Shown: positions 28,711 to 38,448, counted from the first letter of the stretch. The stretch is 64,000 nucleotides of DNA from a bacterium (GCA_018660415.1 JABJKG010000006.1:1-64000); one strand, 5' to 3'. The notes: generated by a model not told the origin, from the letters alone. Numbers and translations: made by a program.

Positions 28711-29742
28711 TTAAGATTGAATATAGAGCAAGTAATACCACAATATGAGCAAGCCGCTGTTTAAAGAAATATTAATAAGAAAACGATATAAAATATGTAA
28801 CTCTTTACTTGCTAATGTTAATCCAAAGACAATGATGGCACTTAATAATACATATATATAGATATAATCAGATATCATCATATACCCAACTTCAGGTGCA
28901 TTAGGAGTAATCGCAAAGAGATATAAAATTAAAGCACTAAGCACGCTAGTACACATGATTAGCCTAGTCCCATAAAGATGTTCACTAGCTGGGATTAATG
29001 AGAAAACTAAGATGAGAAAGATGGCTAACAAGGGAAGCAAAATCATAAAGAGTGATTTGAGTGAGTACCGTGAATAGTCGATAGAGAAAACCACTCGTGG
29101 ATATTGTATGGTGGTTTGAGGTTTTTCAATGCGTTCTAATACTTCTTCAACGTACCCGGAAGTAGCAAATGTGTTGATTCCTTTCCATGCGTTGATGTAC
29201 CGGTCGGAAGAAACAATAAATCGATTGTCATTGGATACAAAGGCGACGTCATTAGGTGATAGTTGTTGGTTTTGGAAAATAATTTTAATTTGGTGATCAT
29301 CTAATGGAAAGCGTCGATAATTCATATCATTATCAAACTGGACCATAACACTATAGTAGGCAAGATTTTTTGATCCGATTTTACGCAATGCCGGTGCAGA
29401 CTTATAGGTAATTTGTCCTCGTTCAAAATAAAAATCCTTTAACTGGTCAAAGGTGACCTCTTTAGGATCATATTCAAAGGAAACTACCGCTTCAAATTTG
29501 AACTTATTATTTCGGACACTAAACTCGGGAAAATCCTTAATGTATAACCCCGTTTTAACAATGGCCTTAGGATTAACGGCCTTGAGCTCCTGCTCAGTAA
29601 ACTTGATAAGGGCAGGATTGCCATCAAGGTTAGTAAACTGTATGAGTGGTTTATACAAAAGAAAAACAAAAATAATTAATGTGGCAAAGCTGGTTCCAAC
29701 CTGTCCATAAATAGCGGCGTGTTTTTGAAAATGAGACATCAT
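28711..29742 (-). CDS. Pentameric ligand-gated ion channel-like membrane protein, paralog of 26132-27175
   Basis: NYRRFPLDDHQIKIIFQN, LKSLFMILLPLLAIFLILVFSLIP, RLIMCTSVLSALILYLFAITPNAPEVGYMMISDYIYIYVLL; same domain order as the paralog. Confidence 0.65.
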   Translation of the reverse strand: MMSHFQKHAAIYGQVGTSFATLIIFVFLLYKPLIQFTNLDGNPALIKFTEQELKAVNPKAIVKTGLYIKDFPEFSVRNNKFKFEAVVSFEYDPKEVTFDQLKDFYFERGQITYKSAPALRKIGSKNLAYYSVMVQFDNDMNYRRFPLDDHQIKIIFQNQQLSPNDVAFVSNDNRFIVSSDRYINAWKGINTFATSGYVEEVLERIEKPQTTIQYPRVVFSIDYSRYSLKSLFMILLPLLAIFLILVFSLIPASEHLYGTRLIMCTSVLSALILYLFAITPNAPEVGYMMISDYIYIYVLLSAIIVFGLTLASKELHILYRFLINISLNSGLLILWYYLLYIQS

Positions 29743-30075
29743 AATGATTAACCTTCAAATTTTAAACTAATTATTGTGTAGTATTGAAAAGTTTCTCTTG
29801 CCAGTCAATCGCTGACTCATATTGGGGAATTAAGCAGGTTGTTTGTGGGGTTCTGAGCTCAAAGGAATGGAAAGGGCGTTAAGGCTCAATAATACTATAT
29901 AGAGAAGCTTTAGCTACTTTATATAGGCACAAAAAATAGTCCAATATGAATATAAATATTGAAAAAATTTGAAATCTTTGTATTCTTTTATTAAACAGGG
30001 CGGCAGTTGAAGTGGAAGCTGAATTTTGGTTTTGAATAGAGGTTTTTGGTTATTTATACTGTTAGGGAACACAAA

Positions 30076-31185
30076 GTGAAAAGAATTATCTTTTATTTAG
30101 CCATTTTTATTTTATTGATATCATTGGGTAATGCTGAATGTATGAGTTGGTGCTCTAATTATGGGCCAGCAACCACTTTTGATTTGATTGGCAATGCTTG
30201 TGGTTTTTTACGGCGTGGGCAACATGAGGGTGCTGTTTCTTATATTGAAATACTGGAGAACCGTCTAGCAATTCAAGATGTTCTTTTGAAAAACAGAGAT
30301 GCTGACAAGGCTCAAGGCTTTGAAAGTAGTATGAACTTACTTCAACGAGCGGTAGATTTAAAGCAGTTCCTTGCAGGATCTGAGGTTGTTAATAGGAGAG
30401 AAGCATTAGCAGAGTTAGAGAGTCTAGGCTTTACAGAAGAACAGCTAAACTCTTGTATGTGCCGTAGCCAGTTAGGGGGAACTTCGTTGATGGATAATAA
30501 TTTTTTACAACATAAACTTGGAACAGCTCCTTGGGATGGCGATCGCTATGCATTGAGTGATGTTACTCGAGCCTCTACCAAAAGCTTGCGGAAACAAGTT
30601 GGCACATGTCGAGTGCTTGATGCTATTCATCAAGAGTTAGTGCAACGGTCACCTCAAGTAGCTGGACAACGATTAAAAACACTTATAGCTCAAGAAGACT
30701 TTGTTTTAAGTGATTATGCTCGAGAACATTTTAATTGGTTGGAAGAAGCAATAGTAGCGAGTGAAAGATGTGAATCAGCCATCAATGCTTCTTTATTGGC
30801 ATTATTAGGTAAGAATTGTCCGAGTGCTCGAATTGCACTGTTTAATTTAGAACAAGGATCGCAATTGAATGAGTGGGATCTTCAAAGAGTGAAAAAGCAA
30901 ATGGCTTTAATTGAGCAATTTGAACAAGCAGTTTTGAATAGATCTATGCAAGAACAATCAGATGTTGATAATAATATGGGGCAAGAGACTACTATACCTT
31001 TACTTGAGAATGAGGCAAAACGGCTTTTAGAAGTTGCAATGCAAGATATATTAGCTGGAAATGAAGTTGGAGCTCGAAATTTGATAGCAAGGCTGGAAAA
31101 GGGTGGTAGGCCATTGAGTGTCGAGCATACAAGGACTCTTCAATCTTTGCGAAACATGTTAAAAGCTCAGACAGTAACTAATTAA
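30076..31185 (+). CDS. Exported protein of unknown function
   Basis: GTG start giving VKRIIFYLAIFILLISLGNAEC signal peptide; helical, Leu/Glu-rich. Confidence 0.7.
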   Translation: MKRIIFYLAIFILLISLGNAECMSWCSNYGPATTFDLIGNACGFLRRGQHEGAVSYIEILENRLAIQDVLLKNRDADKAQGFESSMNLLQRAVDLKQFLAGSEVVNRREALAELESLGFTEEQLNSCMCRSQLGGTSLMDNNFLQHKLGTAPWDGDRYALSDVTRASTKSLRKQVGTCRVLDAIHQELVQRSPQVAGQRLKTLIAQEDFVLSDYAREHFNWLEEAIVASERCESAINASLLALLGKNCPSARIALFNLEQGSQLNEWDLQRVKKQMALIEQFEQAVLNRSMQEQSDVDNNMGQETTIPLLENEAKRLLEVAMQDILAGNEVGARNLIARLEKGGRPLSVEHTRTLQSLRNMLKAQTVTN

Positions 31186-31212
31186 ATTTTACATAAATTA
31201 TTGAGGAACAAG

Positions 31213-31557
31213 ATGAAAAAAAATATTCTTTACATAGCAGCTCTTATGTTGTTAATGATATCAGTAAACGTTGAATGTGGAAGAGATTTTTATAAAGAGC
31301 CTGATGAGGTTCATCCAACGGGGATTTTTCAGGTTTCGGATAAACAACGCCAGCTACGTCTAAAAACGTTATTGTTGAATGCTGAAACATATTTTAACGC
31401 AAGACAGCTTGACCTAGCAGCAGGTAAGTATAAAGAATTAAAGGATCAGGGGCCAGGTGTTATAGTAGCTGCACATATTGATCGACGACAAAAAGAGATT
31501 ACAACGCTGCTTGCTGATCACGCAAAAGACCAAACAAAAAAAGAAGAAGCAGAATAA
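31213..31557 (+). CDS. Small exported protein with a TPR-like helical hairpin
   Basis: MKKNILYIAALMLLMISVNVEC signal peptide; LLLNAETYFNARQLDLAAGKYKELKD. Confidence 0.65.
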   Translation: MKKNILYIAALMLLMISVNVECGRDFYKEPDEVHPTGIFQVSDKQRQLRLKTLLLNAETYFNARQLDLAAGKYKELKDQGPGVIVAAHIDRRQKEITTLLADHAKDQTKKEEAE

Positions 31558-31573
31558 TAACGTTATTGTTGTA

Positions 31574-31852
31574 ATGAAAAGTATATTGAGAATCAACCTA
31601 ACTTTAGTATTTTGTATTGTATTGTTTTCTGTTAGTAAAATTGGGTGTACTAAGGAAAATGTTAATCCATTATTGTTAGTTGCTAAAGGTGAGGACACTC
31701 TCACTGAGGGTGATTATTGGCTTGCTAGACTAATATTTAAAGAAGTACAAAAAGCTTTTCCGCTTTCGGATTGGGAAGAAGACCGTAAGATGAGAAAGTA
31801 TATTGCTGCTCGTTTAGCTGAGATAGGTAAACGTGAGTCTAAAACATCATGA
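31574..31852 (+). CDS. Small exported protein with a TPR-like helical hairpin
   Basis: Internal start MKSILRINLTLVFCIVLFSVSKIGC; LLLVAKGEDTLTEGDYWLARLIFKEVQKAF. Confidence 0.6.
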   Translation: MKSILRINLTLVFCIVLFSVSKIGCTKENVNPLLLVAKGEDTLTEGDYWLARLIFKEVQKAFPLSDWEEDRKMRKYIAARLAEIGKRESKTS

Positions 31853-32112
31853 AAATGTTATTAAAAATCAACTTACTTTTAGTATTTAACTTGAGCTTCA
31901 TGACAATTTTACCTAAGCCTTGTTGTATAACCTTAAAAAAGCAAGCTATTACGGCACTGAAGTATTATTTTGATGGTCAGGTAGAAGCTACTATGTTGCA
32001 AGTCGATGCTTTATTGACACAAAATCTTGATAAGCCGACAAGGGAGTATATCTTGAGATTTAAAGAGCAAGTTACATTAGAAATTTTAAAAAAAGAAGGA
32101 AATTACCGATAA
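31849..32112 (+). CDS. Small exported protein of unknown function
   Basis: MKMLLKINLLLVFNLSFMTILPKPC; ATGA overlap with the upstream ORF. Confidence 0.6.
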   Translation: MKMLLKINLLLVFNLSFMTILPKPCCITLKKQAITALKYYFDGQVEATMLQVDALLTQNLDKPTREYILRFKEQVTLEILKKEGNYR

Positions 32113-32114
32113 TG

Positions 32115-32825
32115 ATGACATTAAATAAATTTCTTGCACACTCGGGAGTTTGTTCTCGACGAGAAGCAGTAGAAATAATTAAAGATGGTGAAGTTACGGT
32201 TAATGGTAAGGTAGTTACTGAGCCAGGCTATCGAGTTTTGCCGAAAGATGCTGTTAAGTGTAAGGGCAAGCTGTTACGACAAGAAACGTTTGAATATGTT
32301 TTACTCAATAAGCCTCGTGGCTTTGTTACCACCATGTCCGATGAAAAGAATCGTGAAACGGTTCTCGATTTAATTACTGGTGCGAGTAAAAAGCGTATCT
32401 ATCCTGTCGGTCGCTTAGATATTAACACCTCAGGGTTATTACTCATGACCAATGACGGAGAGTTGTCACAAGCATTAGCACACCCCAGCTTTAATATTAA
32501 AAAGATGTATCAATTAACTTTGAATCGTCCTATTGAGCCTCAAGATCTTGAGCGTATCAAAAAAGGTATTAGCTTAAAGGATGGTCGTGTTGACGTGAGT
32601 GCTATCTATGCATCTAAGGTAAATCCTAAAGAGTTGCGTATTACGCTCGAGAGTGGTAAAAACCGTGTTATTCGTAGAATATTTGAACACTTCGGGTATA
32701 CGGTGAAAAAGCTAGAACGAACCGGGTTTGCAAACCTAACCAATAAAGGTTTACCTCCGGCTTCATGGCGATATTTAAATCCAAAAGAAATTCAACAATT
32801 AACTAGAAAAACCAAAAAGAAATAG
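32115..32825 (+). CDS. RsuA/RluB-family pseudouridine synthase
   Basis: S4 domain MTLNKFLAHSGVCSRREAVEIIKDGEVTVNG; catalytic YPVGRLDINTSGLLLMTNDGELSQALAHPSF. Start could also be 32112 (TAATG overlap). Confidence 0.93.
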   Translation: MTLNKFLAHSGVCSRREAVEIIKDGEVTVNGKVVTEPGYRVLPKDAVKCKGKLLRQETFEYVLLNKPRGFVTTMSDEKNRETVLDLITGASKKRIYPVGRLDINTSGLLLMTNDGELSQALAHPSFNIKKMYQLTLNRPIEPQDLERIKKGISLKDGRVDVSAIYASKVNPKELRITLESGKNRVIRRIFEHFGYTVKKLERTGFANLTNKGLPPASWRYLNPKEIQQLTRKTKKK

Positions 32826-32837
32826 AGACATCTTACA

Positions 32838-33641
32838 ATGAACAAACTTTTATGCTTGAGCCTTTTGATCAGTAGTGTCCTTTTAGGTATGGAACAGCCA
32901 TGCTTAACCTATTATAGTTGGGAGCTAGGTGGTACGGAGGAGGTTATGCTCCGAATACCAAAAAAGCATGTGTTAGAGTTGGTCAATCCGAAATTACTTG
33001 ATGCATGGGGTAGCAAATGTTCTGCAAGCGCAGGTTTTTTAGCGCGCTTAGATGCGAAGGCTAATTTGAGAGGAGAAGGTGCTCGGGAGCGACTGTGGAA
33101 ATATTGTAAAGAGAATCTGGAGCAAGGAAGTGAGAACGGATATCGTGTAGTTCATGGCAGTACCCCTCCTTGGGCAGGAAATGAAGAACATGCGATGAAA
33201 TTATTATTAGCAACAGGTTTTCAGTTTAGGAATTACCTTTTTGATTTGCGTCGAGGCAACAGTGTCATCGTGAGTACACCAGCAGGAAAGTTGACCCTTG
33301 AACGTAGATTATGTGAGAAGTTTTGTAATCCCCAGATAGTGGAGTTCTGGAGATCTTATTCTGGGTCTAACATTCCATCAAAAAAATGGTTTGATGAGGA
33401 TTGTCACGGGGTATTGTCAGAGGAAGATCAAGCGGAACAAGCATCATGGTTATGGAGAGAGATGTTACAACAGGTGGATGACCTTGAAGATTCTCAAGAA
33501 GGAAGCGATGTTGGAGAGGAGATGAAAATGCTTGAGGCTTTATCTACCTATAGACGCAGAATACATTTGATGACCTATGAAGGTATAGAGGCACTAAAAA
33601 GACAGAGCAAAATTAACGGTAAAAGAAAACGCGAAGATTAA
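32838..33641 (+). CDS. Exported protein of unknown function
   Basis: Signal-like MNKLLCLSLLISSVLLGM; 267 aa. Confidence 0.7.
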   Translation: MNKLLCLSLLISSVLLGMEQPCLTYYSWELGGTEEVMLRIPKKHVLELVNPKLLDAWGSKCSASAGFLARLDAKANLRGEGARERLWKYCKENLEQGSENGYRVVHGSTPPWAGNEEHAMKLLLATGFQFRNYLFDLRRGNSVIVSTPAGKLTLERRLCEKFCNPQIVEFWRSYSGSNIPSKKWFDEDCHGVLSEEDQAEQASWLWREMLQQVDDLEDSQEGSDVGEEMKMLEALSTYRRRIHLMTYEGIEALKRQSKINGKRKRED

Positions 33642-33665
33642 TTTCTGTAGTTGATTTTCAATTTA

Positions 33666-33698
33666 GCCCCGAAGTAAAAATACTTCGGGGCTTTTTTT
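33666..33698. terminator. Probable Rho-independent terminator
   Basis: gccccgaagtaaaaatacttcggggcttttttt. Confidence 0.85.
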
Positions 33699-35626
33699 TA
33701 AACTTCGTATTGACCGCCCAGGTGTTTGGCAAAGAATTTTTCTACAGCGGTATAGAACTTGATTCTATTGGCATGCTTTCTAAAGCCATGACCTTCATCT
33801 CCAAAGAGAATGTATTCATATTCACAGTTGTTTTTCTTTAATTCTGCAACAATGGCCTCTGATTCGACCTGTCGCACTCGTTGATCGTTAGCGCCTTGTC
33901 CAATCAGTAATGGAGTCTTGATGTTATGAGCGTGAAAGAGAGGTGAATGTGCACGAAGCATTTCTTCATCAGCCTCAGGATCACCGATACGTTTTTTAAG
34001 AAGCGGTAGATATATTTCTCCATATACTTGTCGGTTAGTGATTGTGAGTAGGTTGCTACGACCACAAAGATCAACAGCACAGGCATAAAGGTCTGGGGTA
34101 AAGGTAACACCAGCAAGTGTAGCGTAACCGCCATAAGAGCCACCGTAGATTGCGACTTTCTTAGGATCTGCAATTTGGTTATCGATTGCCCATTGGACAG
34201 CGTCAGTAAGATCGTTTTGCATTTTTTTGCCATACTGTTTATTACCAGCATTTAAGAATGCTTTTCCATAACCTTGTGAGCCACGGAAGTTGACTTGAAG
34301 GACTGCATATCCACGGTTACACAACCATTGAACTTGTCCATCAAGGCCCCAACTATCGCGGGCCCATGGACCACCATGGACATACAAAACCATTGGAAGA
34401 TTTTTCTGATTGCCGACTGGCAATGAAAGATAACCATGGATGGTCAATCCATCACGGGAGGTGTAAGAGATTGGTTTCATTGGGACTAGGGTGTAAGGAT
34501 CAAGCTTGGTGCTACTCTTGCATAACAATGAATGTTTTTTGGTAGTACGATCATAGAGGTAATAGTTATGGAGTTTTGTATCATAAGAGAAACAACAGAT
34601 CCACATGGTCATGTCCCGGTCCATTGAAGAGATTACCAGTTCGCCATCTTCGACCTTACTCATGATCTCATAATCCTTTTTGAGTTCAGGGTCTAAGATA
34701 GTAGGTTTATTACGATCTTTTACGATGTTGTAACTCATGACTTGTTTTGTGTCAGGATGTATAACAATACCACCAAGTTCATAATTTTCATCATAGGCAA
34801 TGACCTCTTCTTGACCAGTTTCTAAGTTAATTTTCTTGAGCTTGCCGGTATTATTGTCTTTAGAGTCGAGGATATAAACTGATTCATTATTTTCACAAAA
34901 ATCTACAAAGCCACTCGTGTCAATGTCTTCTAGATCCCATGAGAATCGTTTAGCAAACTCATCTCCTTGCTTGCGTAGATAAACGTCTTGTCCGCCGGTA
35001 GAGTTAAGGCAGATATACCCTTTAAGGTTCCATTCATCATCAGTAATCCAGCTGGAAGCGTTACCAGGATTGGTATGTAGTTTTTCAAGGCTGTTGGGGT
35101 TAGATATATCTAATACATAAGGATCAAAGAGTTTTATGTTTTCTTTATTCATGGAAAAGAAGATCTTGGTAGGAAATCGTTTGTTGGTTTTAGCGCCCGA
35201 GGTAGCGACTCCCTTAAAGGGAGTAAGGTCGCGAATTTTTTTAGAATCTATATCGATACAGAATATATGGTTATTTTCATCGCCATGGGCGTCTTGTTGA
35301 TATAAGACATGTGTATTAGTATACATCCATTTTGCTGAACCGATATGTTGTTCTGTTTCATGGGTAAGCTGAACGCTCTTATCAAAGTTAAACGTTCCAT
35401 CTTCCTGGCGTGTACACATGAAAATATTGTAAACCTTGTTAACAGGAGCACTGTACAGTAAGTGTTGGCCGTTAGGAGATAAGCGTAAAGCTCCCTTAGC
35501 AGATGAATCTTCAAATCCGAACAATACGGAGCGTGGAATTAGAGGGGCTTCTTGAGTCGTATATGCATCTGCCATAATATGATTTACTCCAGATAATAAG
35601 AATATTAATAATATTAGTTTTTTCAT
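33698..35626 (-). CDS. Exported S9-family prolyl oligopeptidase-like peptidase
   Basis: Signal peptide MKKLILLIFLLSGVNHIMA; VLYVHGGPWARDSWG, IYGGSYGGYATLAG, GQGANDQRV, DEGHGFRKHANR. Confidence 0.92.
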   Translation of the reverse strand: MKKLILLIFLLSGVNHIMADAYTTQEAPLIPRSVLFGFEDSSAKGALRLSPNGQHLLYSAPVNKVYNIFMCTRQEDGTFNFDKSVQLTHETEQHIGSAKWMYTNTHVLYQQDAHGDENNHIFCIDIDSKKIRDLTPFKGVATSGAKTNKRFPTKIFFSMNKENIKLFDPYVLDISNPNSLEKLHTNPGNASSWITDDEWNLKGYICLNSTGGQDVYLRKQGDEFAKRFSWDLEDIDTSGFVDFCENNESVYILDSKDNNTGKLKKINLETGQEEVIAYDENYELGGIVIHPDTKQVMSYNIVKDRNKPTILDPELKKDYEIMSKVEDGELVISSMDRDMTMWICCFSYDTKLHNYYLYDRTTKKHSLLCKSSTKLDPYTLVPMKPISYTSRDGLTIHGYLSLPVGNQKNLPMVLYVHGGPWARDSWGLDGQVQWLCNRGYAVLQVNFRGSQGYGKAFLNAGNKQYGKKMQNDLTDAVQWAIDNQIADPKKVAIYGGSYGGYATLAGVTFTPDLYACAVDLCGRSNLLTITNRQVYGEIYLPLLKKRIGDPEADEEMLRAHSPLFHAHNIKTPLLIGQGANDQRVRQVESEAIVAELKKNNCEYEYILFGDEGHGFRKHANRIKFYTAVEKFFAKHLGGQYEV

Positions 35627-35692
35627 GTTTTCCTTTTTTTACTACTCAATTTTAATTGTTTTTAGTTTAGCTCAAGGAAGGTAAATATCAAT

Positions 35693-35722
35693 TAAAAAAA
35701 CGAGCGCTGTTTAATGCGCTCG
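35693..35722 (-). terminator. Rho-independent terminator for the 35751-37688 gene
   Basis: Minus-strand gcgagcgcattaaacagcgctcgttttttt. Confidence 0.8.
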
Positions 35723-35750
35723 CCTTATTATTAAATATTTTTATATTTTT

Positions 35751-37688
35751 TTAATCTTCGGATCGACCACCAAGATGTTTAGCTAAAAATCGTTCTGTTG
35801 CGCTAAAGAACTTCATTCTGTTTTCATGCTTCCTAAAACCGTGCCCTTCATCTTCAAAGAGCATGTATTCATATTCACAATTGTTTTCTTTAAGCGCTGC
35901 AACAATTTGCTCAGCTTCTTGTTGTAAAACTCGTGGATCATTCGCACCTTGTCCAATCAACAGCGGTTTTATTATTTTATGTGCATGAGTGAGAGGTGAG
36001 CGGTCCATGAGCATTTCTTTTTCAGTTTCAGGATCACCAACTCGTCGCTTTATTTTTTCTAGGAGTGGTTTCCAGTATAAAGGAAATGAGTTGATGAGAG
36101 TGATAAGGTTGCTTGGACCAACAATATCAACCGCACAACAAAAAAGGTCTGGAGTAAAGGTAAGGCCCGCGAGTGCAGCATAGCCGCCATAAGAACCACC
36201 AAAGATTGCTACTTTATCAGGATCGGCAATATTGGATTTAGTTGCCCAACTTACAGCATCGACCAAGTCATCGTGCATTTTTTTGCCCCATTCCTTGTTT
36301 CCAGCATTGATAAAGTCTTTACCATAGCCGGTAGATCCACGATAGTTAACTTGTAAGACCGCATAACCACGATTACACAACCATTGTGCAGACTCATCAA
36401 AGCCCCAGTCATCATTGCACCACGGACCACCATGAACGTTTAGGACTAAGGGGACTTTTCCTTTTTTGCCGAGAGGCATAGAAAGATAACCATGGATAGT
36501 AAGACCATCACGAGAAGTAAAGGAGATTGGCTCCATGTGTACTAATGAATAAGGATCATACTTAGTACTACTCTTGCCAAGTAAGTAATGTTCTTTGGTC
36601 GTACGGTCAAAGAGATAATAGTTATGGACTCTATCATCATAGGTAAAAGCACAGATCCATGTGTTCATGTCTTTGTCCATAGAAGCAATGCTAAGATCGC
36701 CTTCTTCTATTTCGTCCATAAGTTCAAAATCGCTTTCGAAAGATTTATCTAGGATGGTTGGTTTACTGCGATCCTTGGCAATGTTGTATGAAATTATTTC
36801 TTTAGTTTTAGGATGGATAAAAACGCTGCCCATTTCATAATTGGGGTCATGGGCAATAATTTCTTCTTCCTTGGTTTCAAGATTGATTTTCTTGAGCTTG
36901 GCGGTATTAGAATCCTTAGCGTCAACTATATAGATACTTTTATTGTTATTACAAAAATCCAAGAAGTAGCTTGTATCAGAGTCTTCCATATCCCATTCAA
37001 TGAATTGTTCAAATGGCTCATCATCAGAATTGCGAAGATGAATTTGGGTAGTCGCTTCCATGGTAGTTTGCATGATTCCGCGTATATTCCAGTCGTCATC
37101 AGTAATGTATTCCAAAACATTACCAGGGTTACTGGTTAGCTTGGTCATATCTGTTAGATCTTTACTAATGTCCATTGTATAAAGATCACCACCTTGGGGG
37201 TTATCTTTATTCATGGTTATGAGGATTTTGTTTGGATAGCGCCGATCAAGTTCAGATCCAAAGACTTTCACACCATCAAATGGCGTGAGGTCAATACTTT
37301 CTTGGTTGTGTAAGTCTAGAAGATAGAGGTGTGTGTTTTCATCACCATCTTTATCTTGGCTGTATAGAATGTGTCCGTTCGTGTACATCCAACCAGCAGC
37401 CTTGATGTGCTGTTTAGTTTCATAGGTAATTTGGATGGACTTTTTCAAGTCAAACTTACCATTGTCATCTTTGACGCAAACGAAAATATTGTAAATTTTG
37501 TCTACTGGTGTGCAATACAATAGATAATCACCTTCAGGCGAGATGCACATACTGGCTTTAGCAGAAGGATCTTCAAGCCCAAACAAAACCGAACGTGGAA
37601 TTAATGGTGTTTCAAGTTTCCATTTAGCTTTAGCATCTGACATGATTGTAACTCCACATAATAATAAAAATAAAACTACCTTCTTCAC
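35751..37688 (-). CDS. Exported S9-family prolyl oligopeptidase-like peptidase, tandem paralog
   Basis: Signal-like MKKVVLFLLLCGVTIMSDA; LNVHGGPWCNDDWG, IFGGSYGGYAALAG, GQGANDPRV, DEGHGFRKHENR. Confidence 0.92.
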   Translation of the reverse strand: MKKVVLFLLLCGVTIMSDAKAKWKLETPLIPRSVLFGLEDPSAKASMCISPEGDYLLYCTPVDKIYNIFVCVKDDNGKFDLKKSIQITYETKQHIKAAGWMYTNGHILYSQDKDGDENTHLYLLDLHNQESIDLTPFDGVKVFGSELDRRYPNKILITMNKDNPQGGDLYTMDISKDLTDMTKLTSNPGNVLEYITDDDWNIRGIMQTTMEATTQIHLRNSDDEPFEQFIEWDMEDSDTSYFLDFCNNNKSIYIVDAKDSNTAKLKKINLETKEEEIIAHDPNYEMGSVFIHPKTKEIISYNIAKDRSKPTILDKSFESDFELMDEIEEGDLSIASMDKDMNTWICAFTYDDRVHNYYLFDRTTKEHYLLGKSSTKYDPYSLVHMEPISFTSRDGLTIHGYLSMPLGKKGKVPLVLNVHGGPWCNDDWGFDESAQWLCNRGYAVLQVNYRGSTGYGKDFINAGNKEWGKKMHDDLVDAVSWATKSNIADPDKVAIFGGSYGGYAALAGLTFTPDLFCCAVDIVGPSNLITLINSFPLYWKPLLEKIKRRVGDPETEKEMLMDRSPLTHAHKIIKPLLIGQGANDPRVLQQEAEQIVAALKENNCEYEYMLFEDEGHGFRKHENRMKFFSATERFLAKHLGGRSED

Positions 37689-37706
37689 TACTACTCCTTG
37701 TTTTTT

Positions 37707-38372
37707 TTACCTTTCCGCAGGTTCAGGTGCTCCTGGAAGGTTATGACACTTAGGGCATCGGGGTTCATACAATTCTTCAGCTCCAACCATGACTACGGGA
37801 TCTGTATACTCAGCAGCATTTCCATTGACTAATCGTTGAGAGAGAGTGGCACGCTTGCAGCCACATACTGCACAGGTTGCAGTTAACTTATTAACTGTTG
37901 TGGCTTGTGCCATGAGTTCAGGCATAATACCAAATCCTTCACGTTTGAAGTCTTGATCAAGGCCACCAACGACAACTCGCTTGCCTGCTGCACGTAATTT
38001 TGCAATAACACGGACCAGGTTGGGATCATAAAACTGAGCTTCATCAATAATTACTACATCAGCTTCCATGCCATCTTTTAATATATCGGTAGGATTTTTT
38101 GTAGCGACTGCTGCTGATGACTCATTGTTATGAGTAGTAATTTCTGTTTTAGAGTACCGGTCATCCCACGCATGTTTGAATGCTGCTACTTTAAGTCCTT
38201 CTTTGATAGCGGCTTCTTTTTCACGAATCAAGGTTGTTGACTTACCTGCAAACATTGGACCCGCATGAATGTTGAGGTGTCCTTCTGAAGAACAACATGG
38301 ACCGTGGGCACTTATATTAGATGAAGAAAGAAGGCAGAAGGCTATCGAGAGGAGTATGTTTTTAATTTTCAT
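37707..38372 (-). CDS. Thymidine kinase paralog with an N-terminal signal peptide
   Basis: MKIKNILLSIAFCLLSSSNISAHGPCC precedes the TK fold: HAGPMFAGKSTTLIREKE, VVIIDEAQFYDPNLV, GLDQDFKREGFG, CAVCGCKRATLSQR...CPKCH. Confidence 0.9.
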   Translation of the reverse strand: MKIKNILLSIAFCLLSSSNISAHGPCCSSEGHLNIHAGPMFAGKSTTLIREKEAAIKEGLKVAAFKHAWDDRYSKTEITTHNNESSAAVATKNPTDILKDGMEADVVIIDEAQFYDPNLVRVIAKLRAAGKRVVVGGLDQDFKREGFGIMPELMAQATTVNKLTATCAVCGCKRATLSQRLVNGNAAEYTDPVVMVGAEELYEPRCPKCHNLPGAPEPAER

Positions 38373-38448
38373 GGGATCCTTGAAATCGTTTGATAATGGT
38401 TATAAAACAGTTATCAAGTATGATATCAGACCATGTAAAAACTACAAT

